Shown: piece after piece, positions 1-7,697 of the stretch
Layout of the letters: every line of letters begins with the position of its first letter
Numbering within the stretch: the first letter of the stretch is position 1
Source: Rhizobiales bacterium Ga0077548
GTDB taxonomy: Bacteria; Pseudomonadota; Alphaproteobacteria; Rhizobiales; Xanthobacteraceae
Assembly (NCBI GenBank): GCA_001464215.1
Contig: LNEZ01000095.1
Coordinates: 1 to 32,391 of the forward strand
Length of the DNA: 32,391 nt
Reading direction: 5' to 3'
Notes under the pieces: model-generated
The model's database searches: none
What the model was told of the DNA's origin: nothing
Seen by the model: only the letters and a program-made list of their open reading frames with translations
Translations under genes and position numbers: made by a program

Positions 1-824
1 GAAAGAGCCCCACAAGGGCGTGAACCCGGATGAAGTGGTCGCGATCGGCGCCGCGGTGCAGGCCGGCGTGTTGCAGGGCGACGTGAAAGACGTGCTGCTC
101 CTCGACGTGACCCCGCTCTCGCTCGGCATCGAAACGCTCGGCGGCGTGTTCACGCGCCTGATCGAGCGCAACACCACGATTCCGACCAAGAAGTCGCAGG
201 TGTTCTCGACCGCCGAAGACAATCAGGGCGCGGTGACCATTCGTGTCAGCCAAGGCGAGCGCGAGATGGCCGCCGACAACAAGTTGCTCGGCCAGTTCGA
301 CCTCGTCGGCCTGCCGCCGGCGCCGCGCGGCGTGCCGCAAATCGAAGTCACCTTCGACATCGACGCAAACGGCATCGTCAACGTGCAGGCCAAGGACAAA
401 GGCACCGGCAAGGAACAGCAGATCCGCATTCAGGCCTCGGGCGGCTTGTCCGATGCCGACATCGAAAAGATGGTAAAGGACGCGGAGCTGCACGCAACCG
501 AAGACAAGGCGCGTCGCGAAACCGTCGAAGCCAAGAACCAGGGCGAAGCGCTCGCGCACGCGACCGAGAAGTCGCTTACCGAGTTCGGCGACAAGGTCGA
601 TGCAACGACCAAGTCCTCGATCGAAACCGCGCTTAGCGATCTCAAGGAAGAAGACGACCGCGCTTGCACAGTCTTCGATGAAGCTCGGCGAAGCGATGTA
701 TGCCGCCAAATCCGACGACAACGCCGGCGGCGACACTAAAGCCAAGAAGGACGATGTCGTCGATGCCGAATTCACGGAAGTGAAGGACGATAAGAACGAC
801 AAGAGCGATAAAAAGTCCGCGTAA
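1..824 (+). pseudogene. dnaK: Chaperone DnaK (Hsp70), C-terminal part, frameshifted near its end
   Basis: The gene enters from the left edge and is open in the frame starting at base 2. The first visible residues ([18 protein letters not shown]) belong to the end of the nucleotide-binding domain. The linker [19 protein letters not shown] and the beta substrate-binding domain follow, with its typical [15 protein letters not shown] segment, and then the start of the helical lid. After SDLKE (about base 650) the frame changes. The first frame runs into an Arg-rich out-of-frame tail and stops at 739. The proper lid and tail ([17 protein letters not shown], then [12 protein letters not shown]) continue in the +1 frame to the stop at 824. 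From memory of related DnaKs, about 12 residues (roughly 35 bases) are missing at the junction. DnaK refolds proteins with DnaJ, encoded next, and GrpE. Identity is certain. Whether the lesion is real or a sequence error is open. Confidence 0.93.
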
Positions 825-850
825 GCGCGGATATAAAACGAGTGAATAAG

Positions 851-900
851 ATGGCCTTCGTCCGGAAGAGCGTAATCCCGCAGCCGACGAAGGCCATTTT
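851..900 (+). terminator. Hairpin terminator between dnaK and dnaJ
   Basis: A perfect 12-base inverted repeat, ATGGCCTTCGTC (851-862) and GACGAAGGCCAT (886-897), is separated by 23 bases and followed directly by a short T run (TTTTCTT). It lies 26 bases after the dnaK stop and ends about 20 bases before the dnaJ start. It can therefore act as a rho-independent terminator or attenuator that lowers dnaJ transcription relative to dnaK. The loop is long for a classical terminator. Confidence 0.7.
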
Positions 901-918
901 CTTGCTAGGCAGCTGTTG

Positions 919-2049
919 ATGGCGAAACGCGACTATTACGAAGTGTTGAGCGTCTCGCGCACGGCAAGCGACGGGGAGATGAAAACTTCCTACCGCAAGC
1001 TCGCGATGCAGTGGCATCCGGATAAAAATCCGGGCGACAAGAACTGCGAAGCGAAGTTCAAGGAAATCAACGAAGCCTATGATTGCCTGAAAGACCCGCA
1101 GAAGCGCGCGGCTTACGACCGCTACGGTCATGCCGCGTTCGAGAACGGCAATGCTGGCGGACAAGGCGGCTTCGGCGGCATGGGCGGCGATTTCACGTCC
1201 GCTTTCTCTGACATTTTCGACGATCTGTTCGGCGGCATGGGCGGCCGGCGCGGCACGCGTGGCGGCGGCCGCGAGCGCGGCGCCGATCTTCGCTACAATC
1301 TGGAAATCTCGCTCGAAGAAGCCTTCAACGGCAAAACCGCGAAGATCGAATTGCCGACCAACGTCGCCTGCGAAACCTGTTCGGGCACCGGCGCGAAAAC
1401 CGGCACGCAGCCGGTCCAGTGCAAAACCTGCTCTGGCACGGGCCGCATCCGTCACGCGCAGGGTTTCTTCACGCTCGAGCGTACCTGCGCCTCCTGTCAG
1501 GGCCGCGGCTCGGTAATCGCTGATCCCTGCAAGTCGTGTCACGGTGCCGGCCGCGTCGTGAAGGAACGTACGCTGGAAGTCGCGATCCCGCCGGGCGTCG
1601 AAGACGGCACGCGCATTCGCTTGGGCGGCGAAGGCGAAGCCGGTATGCGCGGCGGCGGCAACGGTGATCTTTATATTTTCCTCTCCGTCACGCAGCACCA
1701 GATTTTCCAGCGCGAAGGTGCGGATCTCTATTGCCGCGTGCCGGTCTCGATGGTGACCGCGACTCTTGGCGGTGAGTTCGATGTGCCGACGGTCGATGGC
1801 GGCCGCTCGAAAGTGAAGGTGCCGGAAGGCACCCAGACCGGAAAACGGTTCCGGCTCGGCGGCAAGGGGATGCCGGTGCTGCGCTCGCGCGACCGCGGCG
1901 ATATGTATGTGCAGGTCGCGGTCGAGACGCCGCAGAAGCTGACCAAGCGGCAGAAAGAACTCTTGAAGGAATTCGAGAAGGAAAGCTCGAAAGATACCCA
2001 GCCGGAATCGGCGGGGTTCTTCGCAAAAATGCGCGAATTTTTCGAGTAA
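919..2049 (+). CDS. dnaJ: Chaperone protein DnaJ (Hsp40)
   Basis: This cytoplasmic co-chaperone stimulates the ATPase of DnaK and delivers unfolded clients to it. The 376-residue product has the full class-I layout. The J domain covers residues 1-70 with the HPD triad at 33-35. A Gly/Phe-rich linker follows ([21 protein letters not shown] region). Four zinc-binding repeats come next ([32 protein letters not shown]), then the C-terminal substrate-binding and dimerisation domains ending [14 protein letters not shown] lies one codon upstream, but the ATG at 919 gives the standard [10 protein letters not shown] start. The dnaK-dnaJ order is the usual one, with a hairpin terminator between the two. 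No lesion is visible here, unlike in dnaK. Confidence 0.98.
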   Translation: MAKRDYYEVLSVSRTASDGEMKTSYRKLAMQWHPDKNPGDKNCEAKFKEINEAYDCLKDPQKRAAYDRYGHAAFENGNAGGQGGFGGMGGDFTSAFSDIFDDLFGGMGGRRGTRGGGRERGADLRYNLEISLEEAFNGKTAKIELPTNVACETCSGTGAKTGTQPVQCKTCSGTGRIRHAQGFFTLERTCASCQGRGSVIADPCKSCHGAGRVVKERTLEVAIPPGVEDGTRIRLGGEGEAGMRGGGNGDLYIFLSVTQHQIFQREGADLYCRVPVSMVTATLGGEFDVPTVDGGRSKVKVPEGTQTGKRFRLGGKGMPVLRSRDRGDMYVQVAVETPQKLTKRQKELLKEFEKESSKDTQPESAGFFAKMREFFE

Positions 2050-2122
2050 CGCGTCTCGCTTGACCATACCGCCACGCAGGCGCTAGGCAATCGGTCGAGC
2101 GCGTAGAAGAAAGTTGGCGGCC

Positions 2123-2707
2123 ATGCAGGCGAACGAGCAAATCCCGCAACAATCCGCGCTTATCAATTTTCTTACCTGCTGGTTCAGGAATCCGAAAACC
2201 GTCGGCGCGATTGCGCCGTCCGGCCCGGCGCTTTCGCGCACCATGGCGGCAATCGTAGATACTGCGATTGAAGGACCGATCGTCGAACTCGGGCCGGGAA
2301 CGGGACCGGTGACCGCGGCGTTACTGGAGCGGGGCATCGATCCGTCGCGTCTGGTGCTGGTCGAGTACGACAAGGATTTTTGCGTGACGCTTCGCAACAA
2401 ATATCCCGGCGTAAAGGTGGTGCAGGGCGATGCCTTTGCGCTTGATGAAACGCTGCAAGGCCACGCAAGCGCGCCGCTTGCGGCCATCGTCTCCAGCTTG
2501 CCGCTTCTTAATTTCGCGGCCGAGCAACGGCAGAAGCTGATTGAGGCCGCGATGAAGATGTTGCGCCCGCGCTCGCCGTTTATCCAATTTACCTATGGCG
2601 CGAATTCGCCGCTGCCGGTGGAATCGCATCTTTATGAAACTACCGCGTCGAAGCGCATCTGGTGGAATCTTCCGCCGGCGCGCGTCTGGACCTATCGTCC
2701 GCGATAA
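2123..2707 (+). CDS. Class I SAM-dependent methyltransferase, PmtA-like (phospholipid N-methyltransferase family)
   Basis: The 194-residue protein has the SAM-binding motif I VELGPGTGPVTAALLERG at about residues 55-72, and an acidic motif II (LVLVEYDKDF) downstream. The post-motif segment AAIVSSLPLLNF occupies the place where phospholipid N-methyltransferases carry a similar sequence. The N-terminus (FLTCWFRNPKTVGAIAPSGPALSRTMA) closely resembles rhizobial and Rhodobacter-type PmtA proteins, which methylate phosphatidylethanolamine on the way to phosphatidylcholine. The fold is also shared with rRNA adenine dimethylases, so the substrate is inferred from family resemblance. The ATG at 2123 is preferred over a TTG at 2114 because the purine-rich AGAAGAAAG (2106-2113) lies at a usable distance only from the ATG. 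The gene follows dnaJ by about 70 bases and precedes the flavin reductase by 8. Confidence 0.8.
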   Translation: MQANEQIPQQSALINFLTCWFRNPKTVGAIAPSGPALSRTMAAIVDTAIEGPIVELGPGTGPVTAALLERGIDPSRLVLVEYDKDFCVTLRNKYPGVKVVQGDAFALDETLQGHASAPLAAIVSSLPLLNFAAEQRQKLIEAAMKMLRPRSPFIQFTYGANSPLPVESHLYETTASKRIWWNLPPARVWTYRPR

Positions 2708-2715
2708 GGAGTGAG

Positions 2716-3282
2716 ATGAAGAAGATCCTGGTCTTCGCGGGCTCGATCCGCACGGGTGCCTTGAGCGGTAAGCTGGCCGCGCACGTCGCGCGCGAACTTT
2801 CTTTGATGAACGCGGAGACGGCCCTCATCTCGCTCGCCGATTACGAAATGCCGATTTACAACGGCGATCTCGAGAAAGACGAAGGCGTTCCGGAAAACGC
2901 GAAGAAACTGAAGGGAATGATGCTTGCACATCAGGGCATCTATATAGCGTCTCCCGAATACAACGCGTCCATGCCCGCGTTACTCAAGAACACGATCGAC
3001 TGGGTTTCGCGCGCGAAGGAGCCTGCAGGCAATCCTTACAAGCAATGCACGTTCGCGCTTGGCGCGACTTCGGACGGCCGCTTCGGCGGCTATCGCGGTC
3101 TCTATCATTTGCGCCAGTCGCTAGAGCTTGGCCTTGGCGCTCTCGTTATCCCTGAACAGATGGCGATTGCAGGCGCTGGCAGCGCCTTTGACGACCGCGG
3201 GGCTCTGAAAGACGAGACCAACCAGAAAATTCTGAAGGCACAACTCGAGAAATTGATCGCGATGGCCGGAGTGCTCGCGTGA
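2716..3282 (+). CDS. NAD(P)H-dependent FMN reductase (flavodoxin-like fold)
   Basis: The 188-residue protein starts with the flavodoxin-like beta strand and phosphate loop [20 protein letters not shown], which binds the FMN phosphate. It carries the family signature [21 protein letters not shown] at about residues 78-98. Members (PF03358: ChrR, azoreductase and ArsH relatives) transfer electrons from NAD(P)H to flavins, quinones, azo dyes or metals, so the physiological substrate cannot be told from sequence. A strong ribosome-binding site AAGGAG lies 4 bases before the ATG. The stop overlaps the pyrF GTG start in a GTGA, so the two are probably translationally coupled. Confidence 0.88.
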   Translation: MKKILVFAGSIRTGALSGKLAAHVARELSLMNAETALISLADYEMPIYNGDLEKDEGVPENAKKLKGMMLAHQGIYIASPEYNASMPALLKNTIDWVSRAKEPAGNPYKQCTFALGATSDGRFGGYRGLYHLRQSLELGLGALVIPEQMAIAGAGSAFDDRGALKDETNQKILKAQLEKLIAMAGVLA

Positions 3283-3986
3283 GCGGGGAAATTTCAGCGC
3301 GCGACCGCGTAATCGTCGCGCTCGATTTGTCGGACGTGGAAGCCGCCGAGAAGGCAGTCTGGGCGCTCGGCGACAGCATTAATTTCTACAAGATCGGCTA
3401 CGAGCTTGTCATGGCGGGGGGACTCAACCTTGCCGAAGACCTCGTGCAGGGCGGCAAGAAAGTCTTCCTCGACATGAAGCTGCATGACATCGGCAATACC
3501 GTCATGCACGCAACCCGAGCTGCTGCGAAACTTGGCGCTACATTTCTGACCGTGCACGCGTTTCCGCAGACCATGCGCGCGGCAGTCGAAGGCCGCGGCG
3601 ACAGCGATCTCGATATTCTCGCCGTCACCGTGCTCACCTCGTGGGACGACGACGATCTGAAAGACGCCGGTTACGCCTCGACTGTGCCGGAACTTGTCGC
3701 GAGGCGCGCGGCACAGGCCGAAGCCATCGGCATCGATGGTCTCGTGTGCTCTCCTGCGGAAGCAAAAGAACTTCGCCAGCGGCTGGGCGCAAAGATGATG
3801 CTGGTCACACCGGGCATTCGTCCGGCTGGAGCCGAGAAGGGCGACCAGAAGCGCGTCATGACGCCGTCAGATGCGATCAAGGCCGGCGTCGATTACATGG
3901 TGATCGGACGGCCGATTCTCGCCGCGACCGACCCGAAGGCCGCAGCCGACGCGATCGTTGCGGAAATCGAAAACGCAAAGAAATAA
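3279..3986 (+). CDS. pyrF: Orotidine 5'-phosphate decarboxylase
   Basis: This enzyme performs the last step of UMP synthesis, decarboxylation of OMP. The 235-residue protein has the N-terminal strand VIVALDLSD, the catalytic Asp-Lys-Asp region [13 protein letters not shown] (about residues 62-74), and the phosphate-binding C-terminal strands [10 protein letters not shown] and YMVIGRPI. All are characteristic of the short bacterial form. The start is GTG, overlapping the stop of the FMN reductase by four bases (GTGA), and no closer ATG exists. The DUF1330 gene follows after 10 bases. Length and motifs are complete. Confidence 0.97.
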   Translation: MSGEISARDRVIVALDLSDVEAAEKAVWALGDSINFYKIGYELVMAGGLNLAEDLVQGGKKVFLDMKLHDIGNTVMHATRAAAKLGATFLTVHAFPQTMRAAVEGRGDSDLDILAVTVLTSWDDDDLKDAGYASTVPELVARRAAQAEAIGIDGLVCSPAEAKELRQRLGAKMMLVTPGIRPAGAEKGDQKRVMTPSDAIKAGVDYMVIGRPILAATDPKAAADAIVAEIENAKK

Positions 3987-3996
3987 GGGGAGCAAA

Positions 3997-4302
3997 ATGG
4001 CAAAAGGCTACTGGATCGCGCGCGTGGACGTGAAGGACGATACGGTTTACGCGAAGTACCGCGACGCGAATGCGATTGCTTTCAAGAAATATGGCGCTCG
4101 CTTTATCATTCGCGGCGGTAAGTTCGAGAACCCGGAAGGCTCCTCGCGGTCACGCAACGTCGTGATCGAGTTTCCGAGCTATCAGGCGGCGCTCGATTGC
4201 TGGAATTCGCCGGAATACAAGCACGCGATTTCGATCCGCGCGCCGATTTCCGAAGGCGATATCGTGATTATCGAAGGCTATGACGGCACGCAGCCGTCCT
4301 GA
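3997..4302 (+). CDS. DUF1330 family protein
   Basis: This 101-residue protein is of the small dimeric alpha/beta-barrel kind (DUF1330). The visible family pattern is YWIARVDVKD at the start, YRDANAIAFKKYGARFIIRGG in the middle, VVIEFPSYQAALDCWNSPEYK, and a final strand IVIIEGYDG. Members are found beside metabolic genes but have no agreed function. A strong Shine-Dalgarno AAGGGGAG lies 4 bases before the ATG. It sits 10 bases after pyrF and 63 bases before dapB, so it may be cotranscribed with pyrF. No catalytic assignment can be made. Confidence 0.88.
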   Translation: MAKGYWIARVDVKDDTVYAKYRDANAIAFKKYGARFIIRGGKFENPEGSSRSRNVVIEFPSYQAALDCWNSPEYKHAISIRAPISEGDIVIIEGYDGTQPS

Positions 4303-4365
4303 CCTCACGCTTTCCTTGGGCGCCCCGTCCGCGCTATACCCGCGCTCGACTTTGGAGCGCTTGAG

Positions 4366-5175
4366 ATGGCCGAACTTCGTTTAGTGATCGCCGGTGCCGG
4401 CGGCCGTATGGGCCGTACGCTTCTGCGCGCCATTTCCGAAGTGCCGGGATTCGCGCTTGCGGGCGCGGTCGATCGCGAAGGCGCTGCCGAGATCGGCGCC
4501 GATACCGGTACGCTCGCAGGGCTTTCGCCTTCGGGAAAGAAAGTAACGACGGACGCATTGCCGCTGGTTGCGCAGGCCGATGCGATTATCGACTTCACCA
4601 CACCCGCTTCGACCGTGGCGCTTGCCACATTGGCTGCGCAGGCCCGGATCGTGCACGTGACCGGCACGACCGGATTGTCGGCAGCCGATGATGCGAAGCT
4701 GGAAGCCGCGGCCCGCCATGCGGCACTGATCAAGTCTGGTAACATGAGCTTGGGTCTTAATCTTCTTGCTGCGCTCGTGAAGCGCGCAGCCGCTTCGCTC
4801 GATCCCGAGTTCGATATCGAAGTGCTGGAAATGCATCACAACAGAAAAGTGGATGCACCGTCCGGCACAGCACTCCTGCTCGGCAATGCCGCCGCTGAAG
4901 GCCGCAAGATTGCATTGGATAAGAATTCGGTCCGTTCACGTGACGGCAATACCGGCGCACGCAAGACTGGCGACATCGGTTTCGCGAGCTTACGCGGCGG
5001 CACGGTAGTGGGCGATCACACCGTGATCTTCGCCGGACCTTCGGAGCGCATCGAGCTTACGCATAAGGCCGAAGACCGCATGATCTTCGCGCGCGGCGCG
5101 TTGGCAGCCGCGAAGTGGGGCAAGGGCAAGAAGCCCGGCATCTATTCCATGGCTGACGTGCTCGGGCTTAACTAA
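4366..5175 (+). CDS. dapB: 4-hydroxy-tetrahydrodipicolinate reductase
   Basis: DapB reduces the product of DapA with NAD(P)H in the diaminopimelate/lysine pathway, supplying peptidoglycan precursors. The 269-residue protein has the N-terminal Rossmann motif [14 protein letters not shown]. It also has the VTGTTGLS strand, the [12 protein letters not shown] helix, the active-site signature [19 protein letters not shown] (about residues 155-173), and the C-terminal RAEDR-like segment [14 protein letters not shown]. The ATG at 4366 is preceded by GGAG at about 11 bases. The gene is complete. In related alphaproteobacteria dapB commonly lies near gpmA and nth, as here. Confidence 0.97.
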   Translation: MAELRLVIAGAGGRMGRTLLRAISEVPGFALAGAVDREGAAEIGADTGTLAGLSPSGKKVTTDALPLVAQADAIIDFTTPASTVALATLAAQARIVHVTGTTGLSAADDAKLEAAARHAALIKSGNMSLGLNLLAALVKRAAASLDPEFDIEVLEMHHNRKVDAPSGTALLLGNAAAEGRKIALDKNSVRSRDGNTGARKTGDIGFASLRGGTVVGDHTVIFAGPSERIELTHKAEDRMIFARGALAAAKWGKGKKPGIYSMADVLGLN

Positions 5176-5198
5176 GCGGCACGGTCCAGAGGATCAAC

Positions 5199-5399
5199 AT
5201 GAAAGCGCTCGGTTTTCTGCTCTGCATTGCGCTGCTTGCAAGCCTTTATGTTTATTTCTTCGCGACGCCTGCCGTCGCACACGCGACCGGGATGACGGCG
5301 CAGAGCGTATCGATTGTGGCTTCGCTCACGGCTTTTGCACTCGGGCTGATCATCATGATGCTCGGCAAACGCGTCGCCCAGCGTGAGAGCGAAAAATAG
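5199..5399 (+). CDS. Small two-segment membrane protein of unknown function
   Basis: The 66-residue protein has two hydrophobic segments: [19 protein letters not shown] at about residues 4-22, and [19 protein letters not shown] at about 37-55. A short polar linker (HATGMTAQ) separates them, and the tail is basic and charged ([11 protein letters not shown]). I do not recognise a family. The position between dapB and gpmA, 23 bases after the first and 9 before the second, suggests cotranscription. The ATG has AGAGGA upstream at a suitable distance. GC-rich third positions and clear hydrophobic patterning support a real gene. Confidence 0.6.
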   Translation: MKALGFLLCIALLASLYVYFFATPAVAHATGMTAQSVSIVASLTAFALGLIIMMLGKRVAQRESEK

Positions 5400-5408
5400 G
5401 AAAAGGCA

Positions 5409-5989
5409 ATGGAACGTCTCTTAGTTCTCATCCGTCACGGCGCGACGTCGATCTGACGGAGCAAGGCGTCGCCGAAGCGAAGGCCGCGGGCAAGCGGCTC
5501 AAAGAACGCGGCATCCAGTTCGACGTGGCCTATACGTCCGCGCTGAAGCGCGCACAGCGCACGTTAGGTCTCGTGCTCGACGAAATGGGCCAGAGCAGCC
5601 TCACAATCCACAAAGACAAGGCGCTGAACGAGCGCGACTACGGCGACCTGAACGGGTTGAACAAGGATGACGCCCGCAAGAAGTGGGGCGAGGAGCAAGT
5701 GCATATCTGGCGCCGCTCCTACGACACGCCGCCGCCGGGCGGCGAGAGCCTGAAAGATACTGTCGCCCGCGCGCTGCCTTATTACGTCCAGAACATTCTG
5801 CCCGGCGTCTTGCGCGGCGAGCGCACGCTGGTCGCGGCCCACGGCAATTCGCTGCGGGCGCTGATCATGGTGCTTGAAGGCCACACGCAGGAAAGTATCA
5901 TCGCGCGCGAGCTCGCGACCGGCGTCCCGATTATTTACAAGCTGAATGCAGACGCGACGGTAGCGGAAAAGCTCGATCTCGCTTCGTAG
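5409..5989 (+). pseudogene. gpmA: 2,3-bisphosphoglycerate-dependent phosphoglycerate mutase, broken by a frameshifting gap
   Basis: The gene begins [11 protein letters not shown] (ATG at 5409). Directly after the catalytic RHG the frame is lost, and a stop appears at 5454-5456. The rest of the enzyme continues in another frame from [19 protein letters not shown] (from about 5441) to the stop at 5989. That part includes [10 protein letters not shown], the [12 protein letters not shown] segment, and the second catalytic His in [13 protein letters not shown]. From memory of family sequences, the missing piece is about 13 residues of the type QSEWN...LFTGW, or about 40 bases. This piece contributes to the active site, so the sequence as given could not encode an active mutase even if the frame were shifted. 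The normal enzyme interconverts 3- and 2-phosphoglycerate in glycolysis. The lesion may be a consensus error. Confidence 0.93.
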
Positions 5990-5991
5990 CT

Positions 5992-6171
5992 TCAGGCCAC
6001 ATATTTTCGGTGAACGATCTGTCCGATCACGACACCGAGCGCGCAGGCAACGCCGATGCCGGCATAGCGTGCGATCGGGCTCGTTATCTGCATTCCGCCA
6101 AGCACCATCATGATGATGACGATGCAAACCGCGATGCTGATGGCGAGCGTAATAATCATAGACAAAGACAT
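5992..6171 (-). CDS. 59-residue small membrane protein of unknown function
   Basis: The reverse strand encodes a short open frame from an ATG at 6171 to a TGA at 5992-5994. The product starts MSLSMIITLAISIAVCIVII and continues MMVLGG, a polar turn (MQITSPIARYAG), a second hydrophobic run (IGVACALGVVIG), and ends QIVHRKYVA. Two transmembrane helices with a short loop and a basic tail are clear, and this is an improbable pattern for chance. It faces gpmA with only two bases between the stop codons. No strong ribosome-binding site is visible, which lowers confidence. No family is recognised. Confidence 0.5.
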   Translation of the reverse strand: MSLSMIITLAISIAVCIVIIMMVLGGMQITSPIARYAGIGVACALGVVIGQIVHRKYVA

Positions 6172-6179
6172 GAATAGAC

Positions 6180-6226
6180 CCCGTTACCCCGTTCGATGCG
6201 CGCAGCATGAAACAGGGGCTAACGGG
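6180..6226. other. Imperfect inverted repeat between ogt and the 59-residue gene
   Basis: CCCGTTACCCC (6180-6190) pairs with GGGGCTAACGGG (6215-6226) with a single bulged base, giving an 11-base-pair stem with a loop of about 24 bases. It begins about 15 bases past the ogt stop on the minus strand, so it could end ogt transcription. Neither strand shows a good T run, so termination is only a suggestion. Confidence 0.4.
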
Positions 6227-6240
6227 TTTCAAGGTCTTGG

Positions 6241-7113
6241 CTACGCGATCAGCTTCGCCTGCTCCCAGCCGAGCATCGCGCGCTTCCGCGTAAGCCCCCA
6301 GTGATAGCCGGTGAGCGCGCCGCTGGTGCCGACGATGCGGTGGCAGGGGACGACGAAGGAGATCGGGTTCTTGCCGACGGCCGCGCCGACCGCGCGTGGC
6401 GCATTCGGCTTGCCGATTTTTCTGGCCACGTCGCTATAGGTGGCAGCCCGGCCGAGCGGCACTTTCAGGAGCGTTTCCCAAACGCGCACTTCGAAATCGG
6501 TGCCGATCAATACGACGCGAAGCGGCGTGTTGGGCTTCCAGCGCTCGGACTGAAAAATGCGCGCCGCGATGTCCGCGGTGGCAGCCGAGTCTTCAACATA
6601 GTGCGCATTCTTCCAGCGTCTCCGCATATCTTTAAAAGCCGCCGTTTCCTTGCCCGGATCGGAGAATGCGAGGCCGCATAGCCCGCGCTTTGTCACCATG
6701 ACGAGCGCGGTACCGAACGGGGACGGATGAAAGCCGTAGCGGATCTCGAGACCCTCGCCGCCGGTTTTCCATTCGCCGGGCGACATTGCTTCGTGCACGA
6801 CAAAGAGATCGTGCAGGCGTCCGGGGCCGGAAAGGCCGAGCTCGTAGCTTGCTTCGAGAATGTTCGGCGATTGCGACAAAAGCTTCTTCGCATTGTCGAG
6901 TGTGACCGCCTGCAGGAACGCTTTCGGCGTCAGCCCGCACCAGCGGCGAAACAGTTCGTTCAGCGTGCGCGGGTCGGTGCCGGTTGCGGCGGCAACCGCT
7001 TCCACTTCCGGCTGCTCGCGGAATTTTTTGGTCAGATACTCGATCGAGCGGCGGACCGTTTCGTAATCCTGGCGGCCGTTCGCGTTAGAAAGTTTCATGG
7101 CTTTGGCAAGCAT
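6241..7113 (-). CDS. ogt: Methylated-DNA--protein-cysteine methyltransferase with N-terminal AraC-type HTH domain
   Basis: This suicide enzyme removes alkyl groups from O6-alkylguanine onto its own cysteine. The 290-residue protein has an AraC-like helix-turn-helix at its N-terminus (about residues 10-110, including AAATGTDPRTLNELFRRWCGLTPKAFLQ). A ribonuclease-like middle domain follows. The C-terminal methyltransferase domain holds the active-site PCHRIVG near residue 260 and the preceding PLGRAATYSDVA and RAVGAAVGKNP motifs. The layout matches Ada proteins without the N-terminal zinc domain that repairs phosphotriesters. The ATG at 7113 is chosen over a TTG at 7119 because GGAGG sits 8 bases before it. 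That GGAGG lies in the arm of a stable hairpin, so expression may be controlled at translation initiation. Confidence 0.93.
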   Translation of the reverse strand: MLAKAMKLSNANGRQDYETVRRSIEYLTKKFREQPEVEAVAAATGTDPRTLNELFRRWCGLTPKAFLQAVTLDNAKKLLSQSPNILEASYELGLSGPGRLHDLFVVHEAMSPGEWKTGGEGLEIRYGFHPSPFGTALVMVTKRGLCGLAFSDPGKETAAFKDMRRRWKNAHYVEDSAATADIAARIFQSERWKPNTPLRVVLIGTDFEVRVWETLLKVPLGRAATYSDVARKIGKPNAPRAVGAAVGKNPISFVVPCHRIVGTSGALTGYHWGLTRKRAMLGWEQAKLIA

Positions 7114-7120
7114 TTCCAAA

Positions 7121-7141
7121 TCCTCCGCTTCATGCGGAGGA
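7121..7141 (-). promoter_or_regulatory. Hairpin masking the ogt ribosome-binding site
   Basis: On the coding (minus) strand TCCTCCGC, a 5-base loop ATGAA, and GCGGAGGA form a perfect 8-base-pair stem. The 3' arm contains the GGAGG that serves as Shine-Dalgarno for the ogt ATG at 7113. The fold would hide the ribosome-binding site unless it is melted or bound. It could alternatively be an end-of-transcript hairpin for the upstream DUF2244 gene. Confidence 0.5.
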
Positions 7142-7158
7142 GATAGGCGGGAGTGTCG

Positions 7159-7180
7159 CGCGAAACCACCCGATTTCGCG
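7159..7180 (-). other. Second hairpin in the DUF2244-ogt spacer
   Basis: CGCGAAA (7159-7165) and TTTCGCG (7174-7180) form a perfect 7-base-pair stem with an 8-base loop. It lies directly after the DUF2244 stop on the minus strand and upstream of the ogt hairpin. There is no T run on the minus strand. It may stabilise the 3' end of the DUF2244 message or reduce read-through into ogt. Confidence 0.4.
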
Positions 7181-7191
7181 GGCGGAAAAGC

Positions 7192-7677
7192 TCAGCGCTT
7201 CGCGGTGGCAAGCGCGCTCGCCAGGGATTTTGCGAGTTTTTCTTTATGCATCGGCGGCAGAAACGCGCCGATCACGCGGGTGACGCGCCGCTCGGTCAGC
7301 GTGACGCGGGTGACGCCGGAGAGTTCGTCCGAAGTTGTTTCGAGCCGCACCCAGCGCGGGTTCATGATGTCTTCGCGTGCATCTCCGCGTGACGAGACGC
7401 GCCGCCAAACGAGCCGTACGCGCGTCACCAGGATTTCCTCGAACGCTTTTGCCGCGCGATAGTTTGCGCGAAAAGCGAGATATACGAGAAGCACATCGAG
7501 CCCGAGAAAGCCGAAGACCGGCCATGCACCCATCAGGAGAAATGCGATGCCGAGCACAAAGCTGGCGCCGCCGAGAATTCCCATCAAGATCGCAAAGCCC
7601 TTGGGCGAAAGCGACCGATGCGGGGATAACCGCTCGTACAGGAGCATAGTTTCCGGAATCGGGTTGCTCGCATTCAT
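7192..7677 (-). CDS. DUF2244 family membrane protein
   Basis: The 161-residue protein has a short cytoplasmic start and two adjacent hydrophobic helices (GFAILMGILGGASFVLGIAFLLMG and PVFGFLGLDVLLVYLAF, about residues 27-68). A soluble tail contains NPRWVRLE and ends IGAFLPPMHKEKLAKSLASAL, the typical DUF2244 pattern of integral membrane proteins found beside nth in alphaproteobacteria. The function is unknown. The first ATG (7677) lies only 20 bases from the divergent nth start. A second ATG at 7647, before LLYERLSPHRSLS, is an alternative start that would leave more room for a promoter. Confidence 0.85.
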   Translation of the reverse strand: MNASNPIPETMLLYERLSPHRSLSPKGFAILMGILGGASFVLGIAFLLMGAWPVFGFLGLDVLLVYLAFRANYRAAKAFEEILVTRVRLVWRRVSSRGDAREDIMNPRWVRLETTSDELSGVTRVTLTERRVTRVIGAFLPPMHKEKLAKSLASALATAKR

Positions 7678-7683
7678 GCGGCA

Positions 7684-7689
7684 ATTATA
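7684..7689 (-). promoter_or_regulatory. Possible -10 box TATAAT for the DUF2244 gene
   Basis: The minus strand reads a perfect TATAAT just 6 bases before the first ATG of the DUF2244 gene. If used, transcription would begin at or very near that ATG, giving a leaderless message or use of the internal ATG at 7647. No clear -35 box is seen, since that position falls in the nth coding region. Confidence 0.3.
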
Positions 7690-7697
7690 GAGGGGCT

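Noticed and set aside
772-2067. Long reverse-strand frame of 431 codons opposite dnaJ
   Set aside because: It is a shadow of dnaJ in GC-rich DNA, with low complexity and no recognisable domain.
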